Origin: Actinomycetes bacterium
Lineage (GTDB): Bacteria; Actinomycetota; Acidimicrobiia; IMCC26256; PALSA-610
Direction: 5' to 3'
Assembly: GCA_025360585.1 (NCBI GenBank)
Contig: JANYBW010000042.1
Span: 170,985 to 234,984, forward strand
DNA length: 64,000 nucleotides
Shown here: in pieces, positions 8,114 through 17,421 of the stretch
How the letters are laid out: every line of letters begins with the position of its first letter
Numbering within the stretch: position 1 is the stretch's first letter
Program-made: the position numbers and the translations under genes
The notes under the pieces: generated by a model
Databases searched by the model: none
Told to the model about the DNA's origin: nothing
Seen by the model: the letters and a program-made list of their open reading frames with translations, nothing else

Positions 8114-9820
8114 ATGATGAGGATTCGCACCGTGGCATTGCTGCCAGCGTTAGCCAGCATTGTGTTGGCGACGATCGCAACGCCGGTGCACGCCGTGTCA
8201 CAGGTGGTGTTCACCGTCAATGCCGTCAACGATTCCGGTGATGCAGCCATCGATGGTCTTTGTGAGACCACACTCGCCGGGCAATGCACGTTAAGGGCCG
8301 CAATGACCGAAGCCCGCGTGTCGAGCGTGCCGGTGCTGATCAATTTTGCGATCCCCGGAGCCGGCGTGCACACGATCACTCCCGGAATCAACTTGCCTCC
8401 GATTGACAATCAAAACGCTCCGTTGACGATCGACGGTTCGACCCAGCCAGGATCCACACTCAATACCGATCCGTTTGCCATGAACACGGTTTTCGGCATC
8501 GAAATCCGCGGCCAGGGCGGCAGCACGTTCAACGGATTCACGGTGACCTCACCCAACAACGTGTTTCGAGGTTTCGATCTTCACGGATTTCGAAAGCAGC
8601 TGTACTTTTCGGGTCCGAATTCGCACCACAACGTCATTGCCGGAGTCGTGATTGGGCTCAGCCCCGACGGCGCCTACGACTCGCACCATACGTTGAACCC
8701 AGGAAGTTCCTGCGTCGAGCTGATCAGCGGCGCGCACGACAACCACATTGGGTTACCCGGAGAAGCCAACCGAAATGTTGTCTCAGGCTGCGATCAAAAA
8801 GGGATCGCGTTGTACAACATCGGCACGAAAAATAACTGGATTCAAAACAATATTGTCGGTCTCGACCCAACGGGCACGCAACGGCGCGGCACCATTTCCC
8901 ACGGAGTCGATATCAACACCGGCGCGACATTCACGATGGTCGGTGGGTTGGGGTTTCAAGAACGCAACGTCATCTCGGGGAACTTTCAAAGCGGCGTTGA
9001 GATCTCGCATAACGCAACCACGAATTACAACTCAGTGGTCGGCAACTCGATCGGCACGGATCTTTCGGGCACCACCTTTTCGGCGGCCACGGTCAACAGC
9101 CAGATCGGTGTGCGTCTCGAAGGTAACGCCAACTGCAATAACGCCGTGTGCCCTGTCGATGAAGGTTTTGAAACCGTCACCGACAATGTCATTGTGAACT
9201 CGACCCTCGCCGGCTTGTACATCGACAAGGGCGTGCACGATTCCCTGATTGCTCGCAATCTGATTGGCGTGCTGCCCGACGGCTCGGCCGCTCCCAATGT
9301 TGGATACGGCGTGCGCATTGAAGCGGGATCAAACCGCATCACGCTCAGCGACAATCGCATCGCGTTCAACGGCAAAGGAATTCAGATCGCGGCGACGGGC
9401 GCGCAGCCGGCGAACCTGACGCCGTCACCGACGAACGGGATCCAGCTGCTAGGTAACCTGATCTACGGCAATGGATCGTTACAAATCGACATCGCGCCGT
9501 GGGGTGCCGCGAACGACGCCACCAGAGGCAACGCCTTTGTGAACGACGACATTCGGATTCCGAAACTGAATAACGCCACCACAACATCGATAACGGTCGC
9601 GACGTGCGCCGGGTGCGCCGTTGAGCTGTTTCTCGCGACATCCGCGTCGGGGTATGGTGGCGCAATCGGATCGATCGCAACCGGCACCGCAAACAGCAAC
9701 GGGTTGGTCGTCATCGCAATACCGTTGAGTACGTTTGCTCGGCCGGTCACCGCAATCGCGACCAACCCGGCCGCGGGTAGTAGCGAATACGCCAAAAACG
9801 TGATTATCCCAGGCGGCTGA
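8114..9820 (+). CDS. Secreted right-handed beta-helix protein with CSLREA-like N-terminal domain
   Basis: 568 residues from the ATG at 8114, chosen because AAGGAG lies 5 bases upstream. An N-terminal signal peptide (MMRIRTVALLPALASIVLATIA ending near VHAVS) is followed by a VNAVNDSGDAAIDGLCET...CTLRAAMTEA block, the CSLREA-type pattern seen in bacterial surface proteins. The body is repetitive: N-x-I-x-G-N-x-I-G-L/T turns (for example NNIVGLDP, GNSIGTDLSG, NLIGVLPDG) suggest a parallel beta-helix. No transmembrane or sortase signal is seen at the C-terminus. Function unknown; possibly an adhesin or polysaccharide-associated exoprotein. Confidence 0.8.
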   Translation: MMRIRTVALLPALASIVLATIATPVHAVSQVVFTVNAVNDSGDAAIDGLCETTLAGQCTLRAAMTEARVSSVPVLINFAIPGAGVHTITPGINLPPIDNQNAPLTIDGSTQPGSTLNTDPFAMNTVFGIEIRGQGGSTFNGFTVTSPNNVFRGFDLHGFRKQLYFSGPNSHHNVIAGVVIGLSPDGAYDSHHTLNPGSSCVELISGAHDNHIGLPGEANRNVVSGCDQKGIALYNIGTKNNWIQNNIVGLDPTGTQRRGTISHGVDINTGATFTMVGGLGFQERNVISGNFQSGVEISHNATTNYNSVVGNSIGTDLSGTTFSAATVNSQIGVRLEGNANCNNAVCPVDEGFETVTDNVIVNSTLAGLYIDKGVHDSLIARNLIGVLPDGSAAPNVGYGVRIEAGSNRITLSDNRIAFNGKGIQIAATGAQPANLTPSPTNGIQLLGNLIYGNGSLQIDIAPWGAANDATRGNAFVNDDIRIPKLNNATTTSITVATCAGCAVELFLATSASGYGGAIGSIATGTANSNGLVVIAIPLSTFARPVTAIATNPAAGSSEYAKNVIIPGG

Positions 9821-9888
9821 AGCCGATTGCCGCCAAACAATCCACTCGAGTCGTTAGAGTCGCGCGGTACGTCACCGAAGGGGTTCCG

Positions 9889-11148
9889 TTGCTCAATTCA
9901 GCTCGTTCCATTGGCGCCGTCACTTTATGTGCGGCCGCAATCCTCACGCCGAGCGGCCGTGCTGCGCACGCCGCGCCGTCACCAACTCCGCCATTTGCGG
10001 TGTCGACCGCGTTGTCTTCCCACGTGCCGTCGAACACGATTGCCATCGTCGGGGATTTCACCAACGATGGCATCGATGATGTGATCTGGTACGGACCAGG
10101 AAAGACGAAAGACCGTTTCTGGATCGGGCAAACCAATCAATCGTGGGCAGGCCGGCCCCTCGCCATCAATGGCACCTTCGAACCGTTAACCGGCGATTTC
10201 AACGGAGACGGCCTGCTCGATATTTTCTGGTACGCCGCCGGAAAAAACAAGGACTTCCTGTGGCTCGGAAATGGCAACGCGACGTTTCGGTCCTACCCAC
10301 AGACCGTGAACGGCACCTATAGCCCAGTCATTTCGGACTTCGATAGCGACGGCCGTACCGACATCTTGTGGTATGCGCCTGGCCGCGGCGGCGACGCGAT
10401 GTGGTACGGAGGCAGCGGCTCGCATTTCACTTCACAAGCGATGAGAATTAACGGAACCTACGACTTCATCACGGGTGGCGATTTCCAAGGCGATGGCGAT
10501 CTCGATTTGTTGTTTTGGAATCAGAATGCTTCCGCGCATCCGCTGCTGCATAATCGCGGCCATGACGCGGGTGGGAGCAGTCGTTCGTATGCATCCTCTA
10601 CGATGACCGGGCCGGGTACGAATTCGTTGCCGATGGTGATGAATATTGATGGCGATAGTGCCGACGACATCCTTTGGTACGGCTACGGCAGCGCGCCGGA
10701 CTCCATTCAAACGTCATCCGGGGGTTCCGTCGCCACCACGGTCAACGGCTCCTATGCTCCGCTTTGGAGCAATTTCAACGGCGACAATGGCGGCTACGAC
10801 GACATCTTTTGGTGGGCGACCGCGCCGGGAGGATCGGATGCATTTTGGGCCGCGGACGGTTCTGGCCCGTTCCAATCCATTTCGATGGCGAATGTTGCGC
10901 ACTTCGACTTTGACACCCACAACCCGTTGTTAGGTTCATTCGATGGCAATGGCACCTGGGATATCATCTTCCAAGACAGTGTCCCCGGAGGTAGCAACGC
11001 ATTTTTCTACGGCAACGACATCGATGGGCCCGGACCGAAACTCGCTAAACGGACAACTTCGGCCCACACAGGTGCGTATCGAGTCCGCGGACGGGTGTGT
11101 GGCTCAACTCCGGTGTTGGCGTTGAAATCGCGTTGTGCATTGGGATGA
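9889..11148 (+). CDS. Secreted FG-GAP/VCBS-type repeat protein
   Basis: 419 residues with a signal peptide (residues 1 to about 28, ending AAHA-AP). The mature part contains about six beta-propeller-like repeats, each with a calcium-binding DxNxDGxxD-like loop: DFTNDGIDDV, DFNGDGLLDI, DFDSDGRTDI, DFQGDGDLDL, NIDGDSADDI and a variant NFNGDNGGYDDI. Repeats alternate with WYxPG and NGTY/F blocks. Start is TTG 9889 with GAAGGGG 6 bases upstream. Sixty-eight bases after the beta-helix gene, so the two may be co-transcribed exoproteins. The last 25 residues (RTTSAHTGAYRV onward) leave the repeat pattern. Confidence 0.8.
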   Translation: MLNSARSIGAVTLCAAAILTPSGRAAHAAPSPTPPFAVSTALSSHVPSNTIAIVGDFTNDGIDDVIWYGPGKTKDRFWIGQTNQSWAGRPLAINGTFEPLTGDFNGDGLLDIFWYAAGKNKDFLWLGNGNATFRSYPQTVNGTYSPVISDFDSDGRTDILWYAPGRGGDAMWYGGSGSHFTSQAMRINGTYDFITGGDFQGDGDLDLLFWNQNASAHPLLHNRGHDAGGSSRSYASSTMTGPGTNSLPMVMNIDGDSADDILWYGYGSAPDSIQTSSGGSVATTVNGSYAPLWSNFNGDNGGYDDIFWWATAPGGSDAFWAADGSGPFQSISMANVAHFDFDTHNPLLGSFDGNGTWDIIFQDSVPGGSNAFFYGNDIDGPGPKLAKRTTSAHTGAYRVRGRVCGSTPVLALKSRCALG

Positions 11149-11208
11149 ACGATGTTCGCCGGGCCGGAAACTGCTCGGCGTACAAACCTGCGGCCCAAAG
11201 GTCCGGCC

Positions 11209-11256
11209 CAAGCATGAAGGTCGGCAAGCATGAAGGTCGGCAAGCATGAAGGTCGG
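11209..11256. repeat. 16-bp tandem repeat, three exact copies
   Basis: Three perfect copies of caagcatgaaggtcgg at 11209-11224, 11225-11240 and 11241-11256, immediately upstream of the coiled-coil gene at 11273. Each copy contains an ATG preceded by no good ribosome site. The tract lies where a promoter or leader for the next gene is expected. Confidence 0.95.
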
Positions 11257-11272
11257 CTCGTAAGCTCTCTCG

Positions 11273-11566
11273 ATGTCTCGTCGTCAGCTGGAACGCCGCA
11301 TGATCGATATATCGGATCGTTTGAAGCAGCTGCGCGCCGACGTCGCGGTTTCGATTGAACAAATGGCACATTTCGAAACCGAAGCCGACGATGCGCGGTT
11401 GCGGGCATTGATGTCCGAAACGCCGCTGGCCGTGGCGGTTGCTCGCGAGACGCAACGCCACGCTGATTCACAACGGGGTGCTCACGAAGCGCTCCTGCGT
11501 TCGATTCACGAGCTCGAACGCGAGCAAGATGCCATACTTGACCGCATCGCTGCCGAGCGACCATGA
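11273..11566 (+). CDS. Small coiled-coil protein of unknown function
   Basis: 97 residues, highly charged and predicted helical almost throughout (heptad-like LKQLRADVAVSIEQM, and HEALLRSIHELEREQDAILDRIA near the C-terminus). No membrane segment or known enzyme motif. It precedes the ANTAR response regulator gene by 52 bases, and small coiled-coil genes in this position are plausible partners, but no function is assigned. No strong ribosome-binding site precedes the ATG. Confidence 0.6.
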   Translation: MSRRQLERRMIDISDRLKQLRADVAVSIEQMAHFETEADDARLRALMSETPLAVAVARETQRHADSQRGAHEALLRSIHELEREQDAILDRIAAERP

Positions 11567-11618
11567 CCCTGTGCCGCCTAGTGCATCCGGCACACTTGAG
11601 CCCGAAAGGCCAATCGTT

Positions 11619-12200
11619 GTGACCAATCCCGTCCGTGTCGTTGTCGCTGAAGATGAAGCGATCATTCGCCTCGATCTCACCGAAATTTTGGCCGAAGAGG
11701 GTTACACCGTTGTGGGCCAAACTGGCCGTGGTGACGAAGCCGTAGATCTCGTTCGTGAGCTGCGGCCGGATCTCGCGATTCTGGACATCAAAATGCCGGG
11801 CCTAGATGGTCTGAGCGCTGCGAAAGCGATCACCGACGAACGTCTCTCGGCCGTGCTCATCCTGACCGCATTCAGTCAACATGACCTTGTCGAGCAAGCG
11901 CGCGATGCCGGGGTATTGGCGTATCTCGTGAAGCCGTTTCAGAAATCGGATTTGCTTCCAGCGATCGAAATGGCGCTCGGGCGGCACGAACAAATGGTGG
12001 CGCTCGAAAACGAAAATGCCGACCTCTCGGCGCGCCTGGAAGCCCGGAAGCTGATCGACCGTGCCAAGGGTCGACTCATGGATGATCATTCGCTGACCGA
12101 AGCGCAATCCTGGCGCTTCCTCCAAAAAACTGCGATGGACACTCGGCGCCCGATCGCTGACGTCGCCGGTGATGTCATCGTCGGAACCCTGACGCCTTGA
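11619..12200 (+). CDS. ANTAR-domain response regulator (PdtaR/Rv1626-like)
   Basis: 193 residues: an N-terminal receiver domain with acidic pocket AEDE (10-13), phospho-acceptor Asp56 in LAILDIKMPG and Lys in LVKPF, then a coiled linker and a C-terminal ANTAR RNA-binding domain (ARKLIDRAKGRLMDDHSLTEAQSWRFLQKTAMDTRRPIADVA). ANTAR proteins act as transcription antiterminators on paired hexaloop hairpins. The GTG start at 11619 has GAAAGG 9 bases upstream and removes a non-conserved leader. The gene overlaps polA by 4 bases (TTGA), and the same pairing with polA is seen in mycobacteria (Rv1626-Rv1629 neighbourhood). The cognate kinase is not adjacent. Confidence 0.92.
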   Translation: MTNPVRVVVAEDEAIIRLDLTEILAEEGYTVVGQTGRGDEAVDLVRELRPDLAILDIKMPGLDGLSAAKAITDERLSAVLILTAFSQHDLVEQARDAGVLAYLVKPFQKSDLLPAIEMALGRHEQMVALENENADLSARLEARKLIDRAKGRLMDDHSLTEAQSWRFLQKTAMDTRRPIADVAGDVIVGTLTP

Positions 12201-14866
12201 AACTCCTGTTGCTCGATGGCCATTCGTTGGCGTATCGAGCGTTCTTTGCGTTGCCGACCGATCTGGTGACGAGTTCCGGCACCGTGACGAACGCGGTGTT
12301 TGGCTTTACCTCGATGTTCGCGAAGGTTGTGGGCGACGAACGTCCCGATCTCATCGCGGTGGCCTTCGATGCTCCGGGCGGCTCGACAGAACGCTTCACC
12401 CTCGACCCGCAATACAAAGCGGGCCGAGCCGCGACTCCAGATCTCTTTCGCGCTCAGATGCCGCTGATTCGCGAGGTACTCGATGCCCTTGAAATTCAAC
12501 AGTTAGAAATTCCCGGGGTCGAAGCCGATGATGTGATTGCCACGCTCGCAACCCAAGCTGGCGACCAAGGCATCGACGTGGTCATTGTCACGGGAGATCG
12601 CGATTCCTTTCAACTCGTGCGCGATCCGCACATTCGCGTGCTTTACAACAAGCGTGGCGTCTCGGACTATGCGCTGTACGACGAAGCAGGAATCGTTGAG
12701 CGAACGGGTGGGGTAACACCGACCCAATGGCCCGACTATGCGGCGTTGCGCGGCGATAGCTCAGACAACCTTCCGGGTGTGCCGGGCATTGGCGAAAAGA
12801 CGGCTGCGAAGCTGATCAATACGTACAACGACCTCGAAACAATCTTCGAACATCTCGACGAATTGCCCCCAAAACAGCGCACGAATCTCGGCGATGCTCG
12901 CGAGCGTGTCTTCACGAACCGAACCATGACGATCCTGCGCCGAGACGTCAACTGTGGAGTCTCGATTGATGAGCTGAAACAGGGCAACTTCGACCGTGAA
13001 GCCTTTCGGGTCTTGTGTAATCAGCTGGAGTTCCGTACGTTATTGCCTCGGATTCTCGCGGCGGTTGGTGAGTCGGAGTCGGATTCGGGATCGGATGCGG
13101 CGCAAGCAATCGCGTTCGAGGTCGAAGTGACGCGAGGCCACGACAGCGCGGCCGCACTGAGTGCGCTCGAATCCGCGGCTCAACACGATGGTTTTGTCAG
13201 CATCGCTGGGCGTTTCGAAGCGGGCGCGGGCCGTACGCAGCTCCTCGGCATTGCAGTTGCTACATCCGAAACTGCGGCTGTGTATCTCGATGTCGCGTTG
13301 CTCACGGAACCTCGTGTCGCACAAGCGTTCAACGCGCTCATCCAAGATGAAGTCGTCGCGATCGTCGCACACCGAGCCAAAGAACTCATGCACGGGTGCG
13401 GTGGCACACCGTGGAGGAACCTTGCTCACGACACGGCAGTCATGGGCTATCTCGTAGATCCTGGTGAGGGTAAGTATCTCCTCGATGATTTGGTGCAGCG
13501 GTATTGCGGTATCGAGCTGACGTCTCCCGATGCTGCGGTTGGCCAACTCGATTTCAGCGGTGATGCCGAACTCGACGCAACCGGCAGGGAAGCTGCGGCG
13601 ATTTTGTGGCTCGTCACCGTGTTGCGCGAAGCCGTCGAGGCTCGCGAACTGACTCCGTTGTATGAACGGTTTGAGTTGCCGTTGGTGAACGTGCTCGTCA
13701 CGATGGAACACACTGGAGTCGGCCTTGATGTCGAGTTCCTTCAAGAACTCAGCCGCGATTTGCGCACCCAAGCACGCGCTGCGGAAACGAAGATTCACGA
13801 AATGGCCGGCGAACCGTTCCAGATCAACTCGGTGCCGCAATTGCGCACAGTGCTGTTCGAGAAGCTGGGCCTCACGCCCGTCAAAAAGACCAAGACTGGC
13901 CCGTCGACTGATGCGGACTCGTTGCAGAAACTGGCCGAAGAACATCCCATCGTTGCCGAAATTTTGAAGTACCGCGAAGTCGAAAAGTTGCGAAGCACGT
14001 ACACCGATGCGTTGCCTCCACTCGTCGGCGCCGACGGCCGCATCCACGCAAACTTCAATCAGCTCGTGGCCGCGACGGGGCGGATTTCTTCAGAGACTCC
14101 AAATTTGCAGAACATTCCGGTGCGGACCACGGCCGGGCGCGAGATGCGCAAGGCATTCGTCGCGGCTGAGGGTTGCGTGTTGCTCACCGCGGACTACAGC
14201 CAGATTGAGCTCAGAGTGCTCGCGCACGTTGCGCTCGATCCCGGCTTGGTCGATGCATTCGAGCGTGGCGTCGATGTGCATACCGTTACTGCTGCAAAGG
14301 TTTTTGCGGTTGAAGAAGACGACGTGGATGAGTTTCAACGCCGTTTCGCCAAGGTCGTGAATTACGGGTTGGCCTACGGAATGGAGGCTTACGGCCTCGG
14401 GCAGCGGCTCGACATACCTACCGGCCAAGCCCAAGAAATTCTCGACAACTACTTTGCGGGGTTCCCGAACGTCGCTGAATACATGAAGCTCACGATCGCG
14501 CAGGCCAAAGCGGTTGGCTACACGACCACAATGTTCGGACGTCGTCGCCAACTGCCCGAGCTCGCCAGCAGCAACTTTCGGATTCGCCAAATGGGGGAGC
14601 GCATGGCGCAAAACGCACCGGTGCAGGGTGCGGCGGCCGATATTTTCAAGCTTGCGATGATCGACTGCGAACGAGCACTGCGCGACGGCGGATACGCCAC
14701 CCAGATGATTCTCACCGTGCACGACGAGTTGGTATTTGAAGTCCCCGTCGACGAACTCGATCGAGTGCAGCCCGTGTTGCGCGATGCGATGGAACACGTA
14801 TGTGAACTTCGGGTCCCGCTCACCGTCGACATGGGTGTCGGTCGCACCTGGGCCGACTGCAAATAG
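12197..14866 (+). CDS. polA: DNA polymerase I
   Basis: 889 residues; removes RNA primers and fills gaps in replication and excision repair. The N-terminal third is a 5'-3' exonuclease (LLLDGHSLAYRAFFALP, VEADDVIATLA, helix-hairpin-helix LPGVPGIGEKTA). The polymerase domain has motif A (DYSQIELRVLAH), motif B (RRFAKVVNYGLAYGM) and motif C (HDELVFEVP). The middle 3'-5' exonuclease-like domain lacks the DxE acidic pair of motif I (the equivalent stretch reads FVSIAGRFEAG), so proofreading is probably inactive, as in several Gram-positive PolA enzymes. TTG start overlaps the ANTAR regulator stop. Confidence 0.96.
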   Translation: MKLLLLDGHSLAYRAFFALPTDLVTSSGTVTNAVFGFTSMFAKVVGDERPDLIAVAFDAPGGSTERFTLDPQYKAGRAATPDLFRAQMPLIREVLDALEIQQLEIPGVEADDVIATLATQAGDQGIDVVIVTGDRDSFQLVRDPHIRVLYNKRGVSDYALYDEAGIVERTGGVTPTQWPDYAALRGDSSDNLPGVPGIGEKTAAKLINTYNDLETIFEHLDELPPKQRTNLGDARERVFTNRTMTILRRDVNCGVSIDELKQGNFDREAFRVLCNQLEFRTLLPRILAAVGESESDSGSDAAQAIAFEVEVTRGHDSAAALSALESAAQHDGFVSIAGRFEAGAGRTQLLGIAVATSETAAVYLDVALLTEPRVAQAFNALIQDEVVAIVAHRAKELMHGCGGTPWRNLAHDTAVMGYLVDPGEGKYLLDDLVQRYCGIELTSPDAAVGQLDFSGDAELDATGREAAAILWLVTVLREAVEARELTPLYERFELPLVNVLVTMEHTGVGLDVEFLQELSRDLRTQARAAETKIHEMAGEPFQINSVPQLRTVLFEKLGLTPVKKTKTGPSTDADSLQKLAEEHPIVAEILKYREVEKLRSTYTDALPPLVGADGRIHANFNQLVAATGRISSETPNLQNIPVRTTAGREMRKAFVAAEGCVLLTADYSQIELRVLAHVALDPGLVDAFERGVDVHTVTAAKVFAVEEDDVDEFQRRFAKVVNYGLAYGMEAYGLGQRLDIPTGQAQEILDNYFAGFPNVAEYMKLTIAQAKAVGYTTTMFGRRRQLPELASSNFRIRQMGERMAQNAPVQGAAADIFKLAMIDCERALRDGGYATQMILTVHDELVFEVPVDELDRVQPVLRDAMEHVCELRVPLTVDMGVGRTWADCK

Positions 14867-14879
14867 CGGGTTGCTCCCC

Positions 14880-15647
14880 ATGGCCAGTGAGAATCGCGCG
14901 CAACCAGAACCCGGTTGGTTTAATCCGATCGCCGATTTTTTGGGCCCGGCCTATTGGGCGCCAAACACCACGCGGGTACAGGCGTTCGCGGCGGGCACGA
15001 ATCAAGAAGTGCGGTTTCTCATCGAGGCGATGCAGCTACAACCGGGTGCGCGGATCCTCGACCTGGGCTGCGGCCCGGGCCGGCATTCCCTCGCCCTAGC
15101 CGCGCTCGGATACCGCTGCTTAGGCATCGATCTTGCCGAGACGTTCATTGCGCTCGCAAGCACTTCGGCTCGTGAACTCGGCCTCGCCGATCAGTGCGAA
15201 TTTCGGGTTGGCAATGTCGACGGAATCGACTTCCGCGACGAGTTCGATGCTGTGATTTGCCTTTGTCAAGGCGGTTTTGGTCTGCTTGTCGGGGCGGAGG
15301 ACACGGCCTTGCTCCAACGTTTCGCCTCGGCGCTGCGCCCTGGGGCCAGAATCGCCATCAGCGCATTTCATTCCTACTTCGCCACGCGCTATCTCGAAGC
15401 CGGCGACGATTTCGATCCCGCCACTGGCGTGAATCACGAACGCGCCAGTCTGCGCAACAGCGTCGGCGCGGTGGCCGAGCACGATCTCTGGACCACGTGT
15501 TTTACCTCCAAGGAACTCACGCTGTTAGCAAGCACCGCGGGACTCAACGTCGAGTCGATTTCGGGGGTGACCCCCGGCGACTACGCGTTGCGTCCGGTGG
15601 CCCTCGATCGCCCGGAATTACTGCTTATCGCGCAACGCTTGCGCTGA
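14880..15647 (+). CDS. SAM-dependent methyltransferase (class I)
   Basis: 255 residues with a classic class I motif I (ILDLGCGPGRHSLALAALG) followed by the acidic loop LGIDLAE and the post-I pattern VGNVDGIDF. The later segment CLCQGGFGLL and a typical ALRPGARIAIS motif complete the fold. Start at ATG 14880, 13 bases after polA; an in-frame upstream reading lies within polA. Substrate unknown. Possibly co-transcribed with polA. Confidence 0.85.
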   Translation: MASENRAQPEPGWFNPIADFLGPAYWAPNTTRVQAFAAGTNQEVRFLIEAMQLQPGARILDLGCGPGRHSLALAALGYRCLGIDLAETFIALASTSARELGLADQCEFRVGNVDGIDFRDEFDAVICLCQGGFGLLVGAEDTALLQRFASALRPGARIAISAFHSYFATRYLEAGDDFDPATGVNHERASLRNSVGAVAEHDLWTTCFTSKELTLLASTAGLNVESISGVTPGDYALRPVALDRPELLLIAQRLR

Positions 15648-15764
15648 AGCGGCGGACGGGAGGTTCGAGGCGGCTAGCATCCGAAGGTCTCGCCTTTTTC
15701 GGCGAGATCGTTGCCACGCGGTGGCCGCGCCAATCCGTACCGATCACGTTTTTTCGTATCCCGT

Positions 15765-15778
15765 ACCTTACGTAAGGT
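15765..15778. promoter_or_regulatory. 14-bp perfect palindrome in the rpsA leader
   Basis: ACCTTACGTAAGGT is a perfect inverted repeat ending 6 bases before the rpsA TTG start. Its right half supplies the TAAGG ribosome-binding site and its left half a TACCTT that could serve as a -10 box. It could be an operator or a short hairpin that hides the ribosome site; S1 genes are autoregulated in other bacteria (known), but a link here is inference. Confidence 0.6.
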
Positions 15779-15784
15779 TCCCCG

Positions 15785-17185
15785 TTGTCCGACGAAGTCA
15801 CCAGCACCGAAGCGATTGCTGAAGCAATCGAAGAAAACCCCGAAGCCACCGACCCAACGGTCGAAGCAGTCGAAGCAGTCGAAGAAGATTTCGAAGAGCT
15901 CACTCAAATCACCTTTAACGACCTTGGTGATTTGAGTTTTGATGATGCCGTCGATCGCACCATGGTCAATTTTGACGATGGTGATCTGGTCCGGGGCACC
16001 GTGGTGAAAATCGACAACGATGAAGTGTTGCTCGATATCGGTTACAAGTCTGAGGGTGTCATCCCCAGCAAAGAACTCTCGATCCGCAACGACGTTGACC
16101 CGCACGAAGTGGTCAGCCTTGGCGAAGAGATCGAAGCGTTGGTGCTCGCTAAGGAAGACAAAGACGGCCGTTTGGTCTTGTCGAAAAAGCGCGCGCAGTA
16201 CGAGCGGGCGTGGGGTTCGATCGAATCGATCAAAGAAGCCGACGGCATTGTCGAAGGTCCGGTTATTGAGGTGGTCAAGGGCGGCTTGATCATTGATATC
16301 GGACTGCGCGGCTTCCTGCCGGCATCGCTCGTCGATCTTCGTCGAGTCCGCGACCTTGCTCCGTACGTCGGCAAGACGCTGGAATGCAAGATCATCGAAC
16401 TCGACAAAAACCGCAACAACGTTGTGCTTTCGCGTCGTGCATTCCTCGAAGAAACCCAACGCGACCAGCGCGACCGTTTCCTCACCGATCTCAAGCCTGG
16501 CGAAATCCGTCCGGGTGTGGTCAGCTCCGTGGTCAACTTCGGTGCGTTCGTGGACCTTGGTGGCATGGATGGTTTGGTCCACGTTTCTGAGCTGTCGTGG
16601 AAGCATGTCGATCACCCGAGCTCAGTGGTTCAGGTTGGCGATGAAGTAACCGTCCAGGTGCTCGATGTGGATCTCAGTCGCGAGCGCATCTCGCTGTCGC
16701 TGAAGGCAACCCAAGCCGACCCGTGGCAAGAATTTGCCGACGGTCACGCGGTAGGCGAGCTCGTCTACGGTCGAGTCACGAAACTCGTACCGTTTGGTTC
16801 GTTCGTGCAGGTTGCCGAAGGCATTGAAGGCCTCGTGCACATCTCCGAGATGGCCCAACAGCACGTTGAGGCTCCTGAGCAGGTCGTGACCCCGGGTGAA
16901 GAGCTCTGGGTGAAGATCATCGACGTCGATCTCGAACGTCGCCGGATCTCGCTATCGATCAAGCAAGCTGCGGAAGGTGGAACGGTTTCGGCCGAATACC
17001 AAGACCTTTACGGCGAGCACGCGTTCGATGAGCACGGCAACTACATCGGCCCGGAACTTGATGAGCCCACCGCCGGTGATCCCGATGTAACCGGTGACGC
17101 AGCAAACGATGTTGCCAGTGCAACCGACGGCCAAGCGGTGGTTGAAGCTACCGAAACAGCAGCTGAGGAAGCTCCCACCGAGTAA
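15785..17185 (+). CDS. rpsA: 30S ribosomal protein S1
   Basis: 466 residues with an acidic N-terminal extension (about 40 residues rich in E, A and V), then four S1 OB-fold repeats: GDLVRGTVVKIDNDEVLLDIGYKSEG, then VVKGGLIIDIGLRGFLPASLV, VSSVVNFGAFVDLGGMDGLVHVSELSW and VTKLVPFGSFVQVAEGIEGLVHISEM. An acidic tail follows. Four repeats rather than six is usual in actinobacteria. Binds mRNA and helps initiation on structured or weak leaders. TTG start with TAAGG just upstream. A 310-residue open frame on the opposite strand is a coding shadow. Confidence 0.95.
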   Translation: MSDEVTSTEAIAEAIEENPEATDPTVEAVEAVEEDFEELTQITFNDLGDLSFDDAVDRTMVNFDDGDLVRGTVVKIDNDEVLLDIGYKSEGVIPSKELSIRNDVDPHEVVSLGEEIEALVLAKEDKDGRLVLSKKRAQYERAWGSIESIKEADGIVEGPVIEVVKGGLIIDIGLRGFLPASLVDLRRVRDLAPYVGKTLECKIIELDKNRNNVVLSRRAFLEETQRDQRDRFLTDLKPGEIRPGVVSSVVNFGAFVDLGGMDGLVHVSELSWKHVDHPSSVVQVGDEVTVQVLDVDLSRERISLSLKATQADPWQEFADGHAVGELVYGRVTKLVPFGSFVQVAEGIEGLVHISEMAQQHVEAPEQVVTPGEELWVKIIDVDLERRRISLSIKQAAEGGTVSAEYQDLYGEHAFDEHGNYIGPELDEPTAGDPDVTGDAANDVASATDGQAVVEATETAAEEAPTE

Positions 17186-17206
17186 CTCACAAACTACCGT
17201 CGCGTC

Positions 17207-17245
17207 GAGTGCCGCAGCCTCAAGGCTGCGGCACTCTTGTATTTG
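17207..17245 (+). terminator. Intrinsic terminator of rpsA
   Basis: A 13-bp perfect stem (17207-17219 with 17224-17236) around a TCAA tetraloop, beginning 22 bases after the rpsA stop and followed by ttgtattt. Strong GC stem plus T-rich tail fits a factor-independent terminator separating rpsA from the pilus operon. Confidence 0.85.
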
Positions 17246-17421
17246 TGGCCACTCGACCTATTTATCAAGCCCCCAAAAGCTGCCAAACTTCACATTCAGA
17301 ACATAGTTCGACTTGTTCTCATGAGGTTGATGCGCAACACTCTTACCTATGTGGGTGAAGTGACGAATGTTACTAGTGAAACTCTTTGAGGTAGATGTGA
17401 AACTTGGCGAGGGGAAATACT

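Noticed and set aside
13040..14047. 335-codon open frame antisense to polA
   Set aside because: Shadow of the polymerase coding sequence with no recognisable motif.
15674..16615. 313-codon open frame on the minus strand opposite rpsA
   Set aside because: Antisense shadow of the S1 gene; no domain, no ribosome-binding site, and composition mirrors the coding strand.
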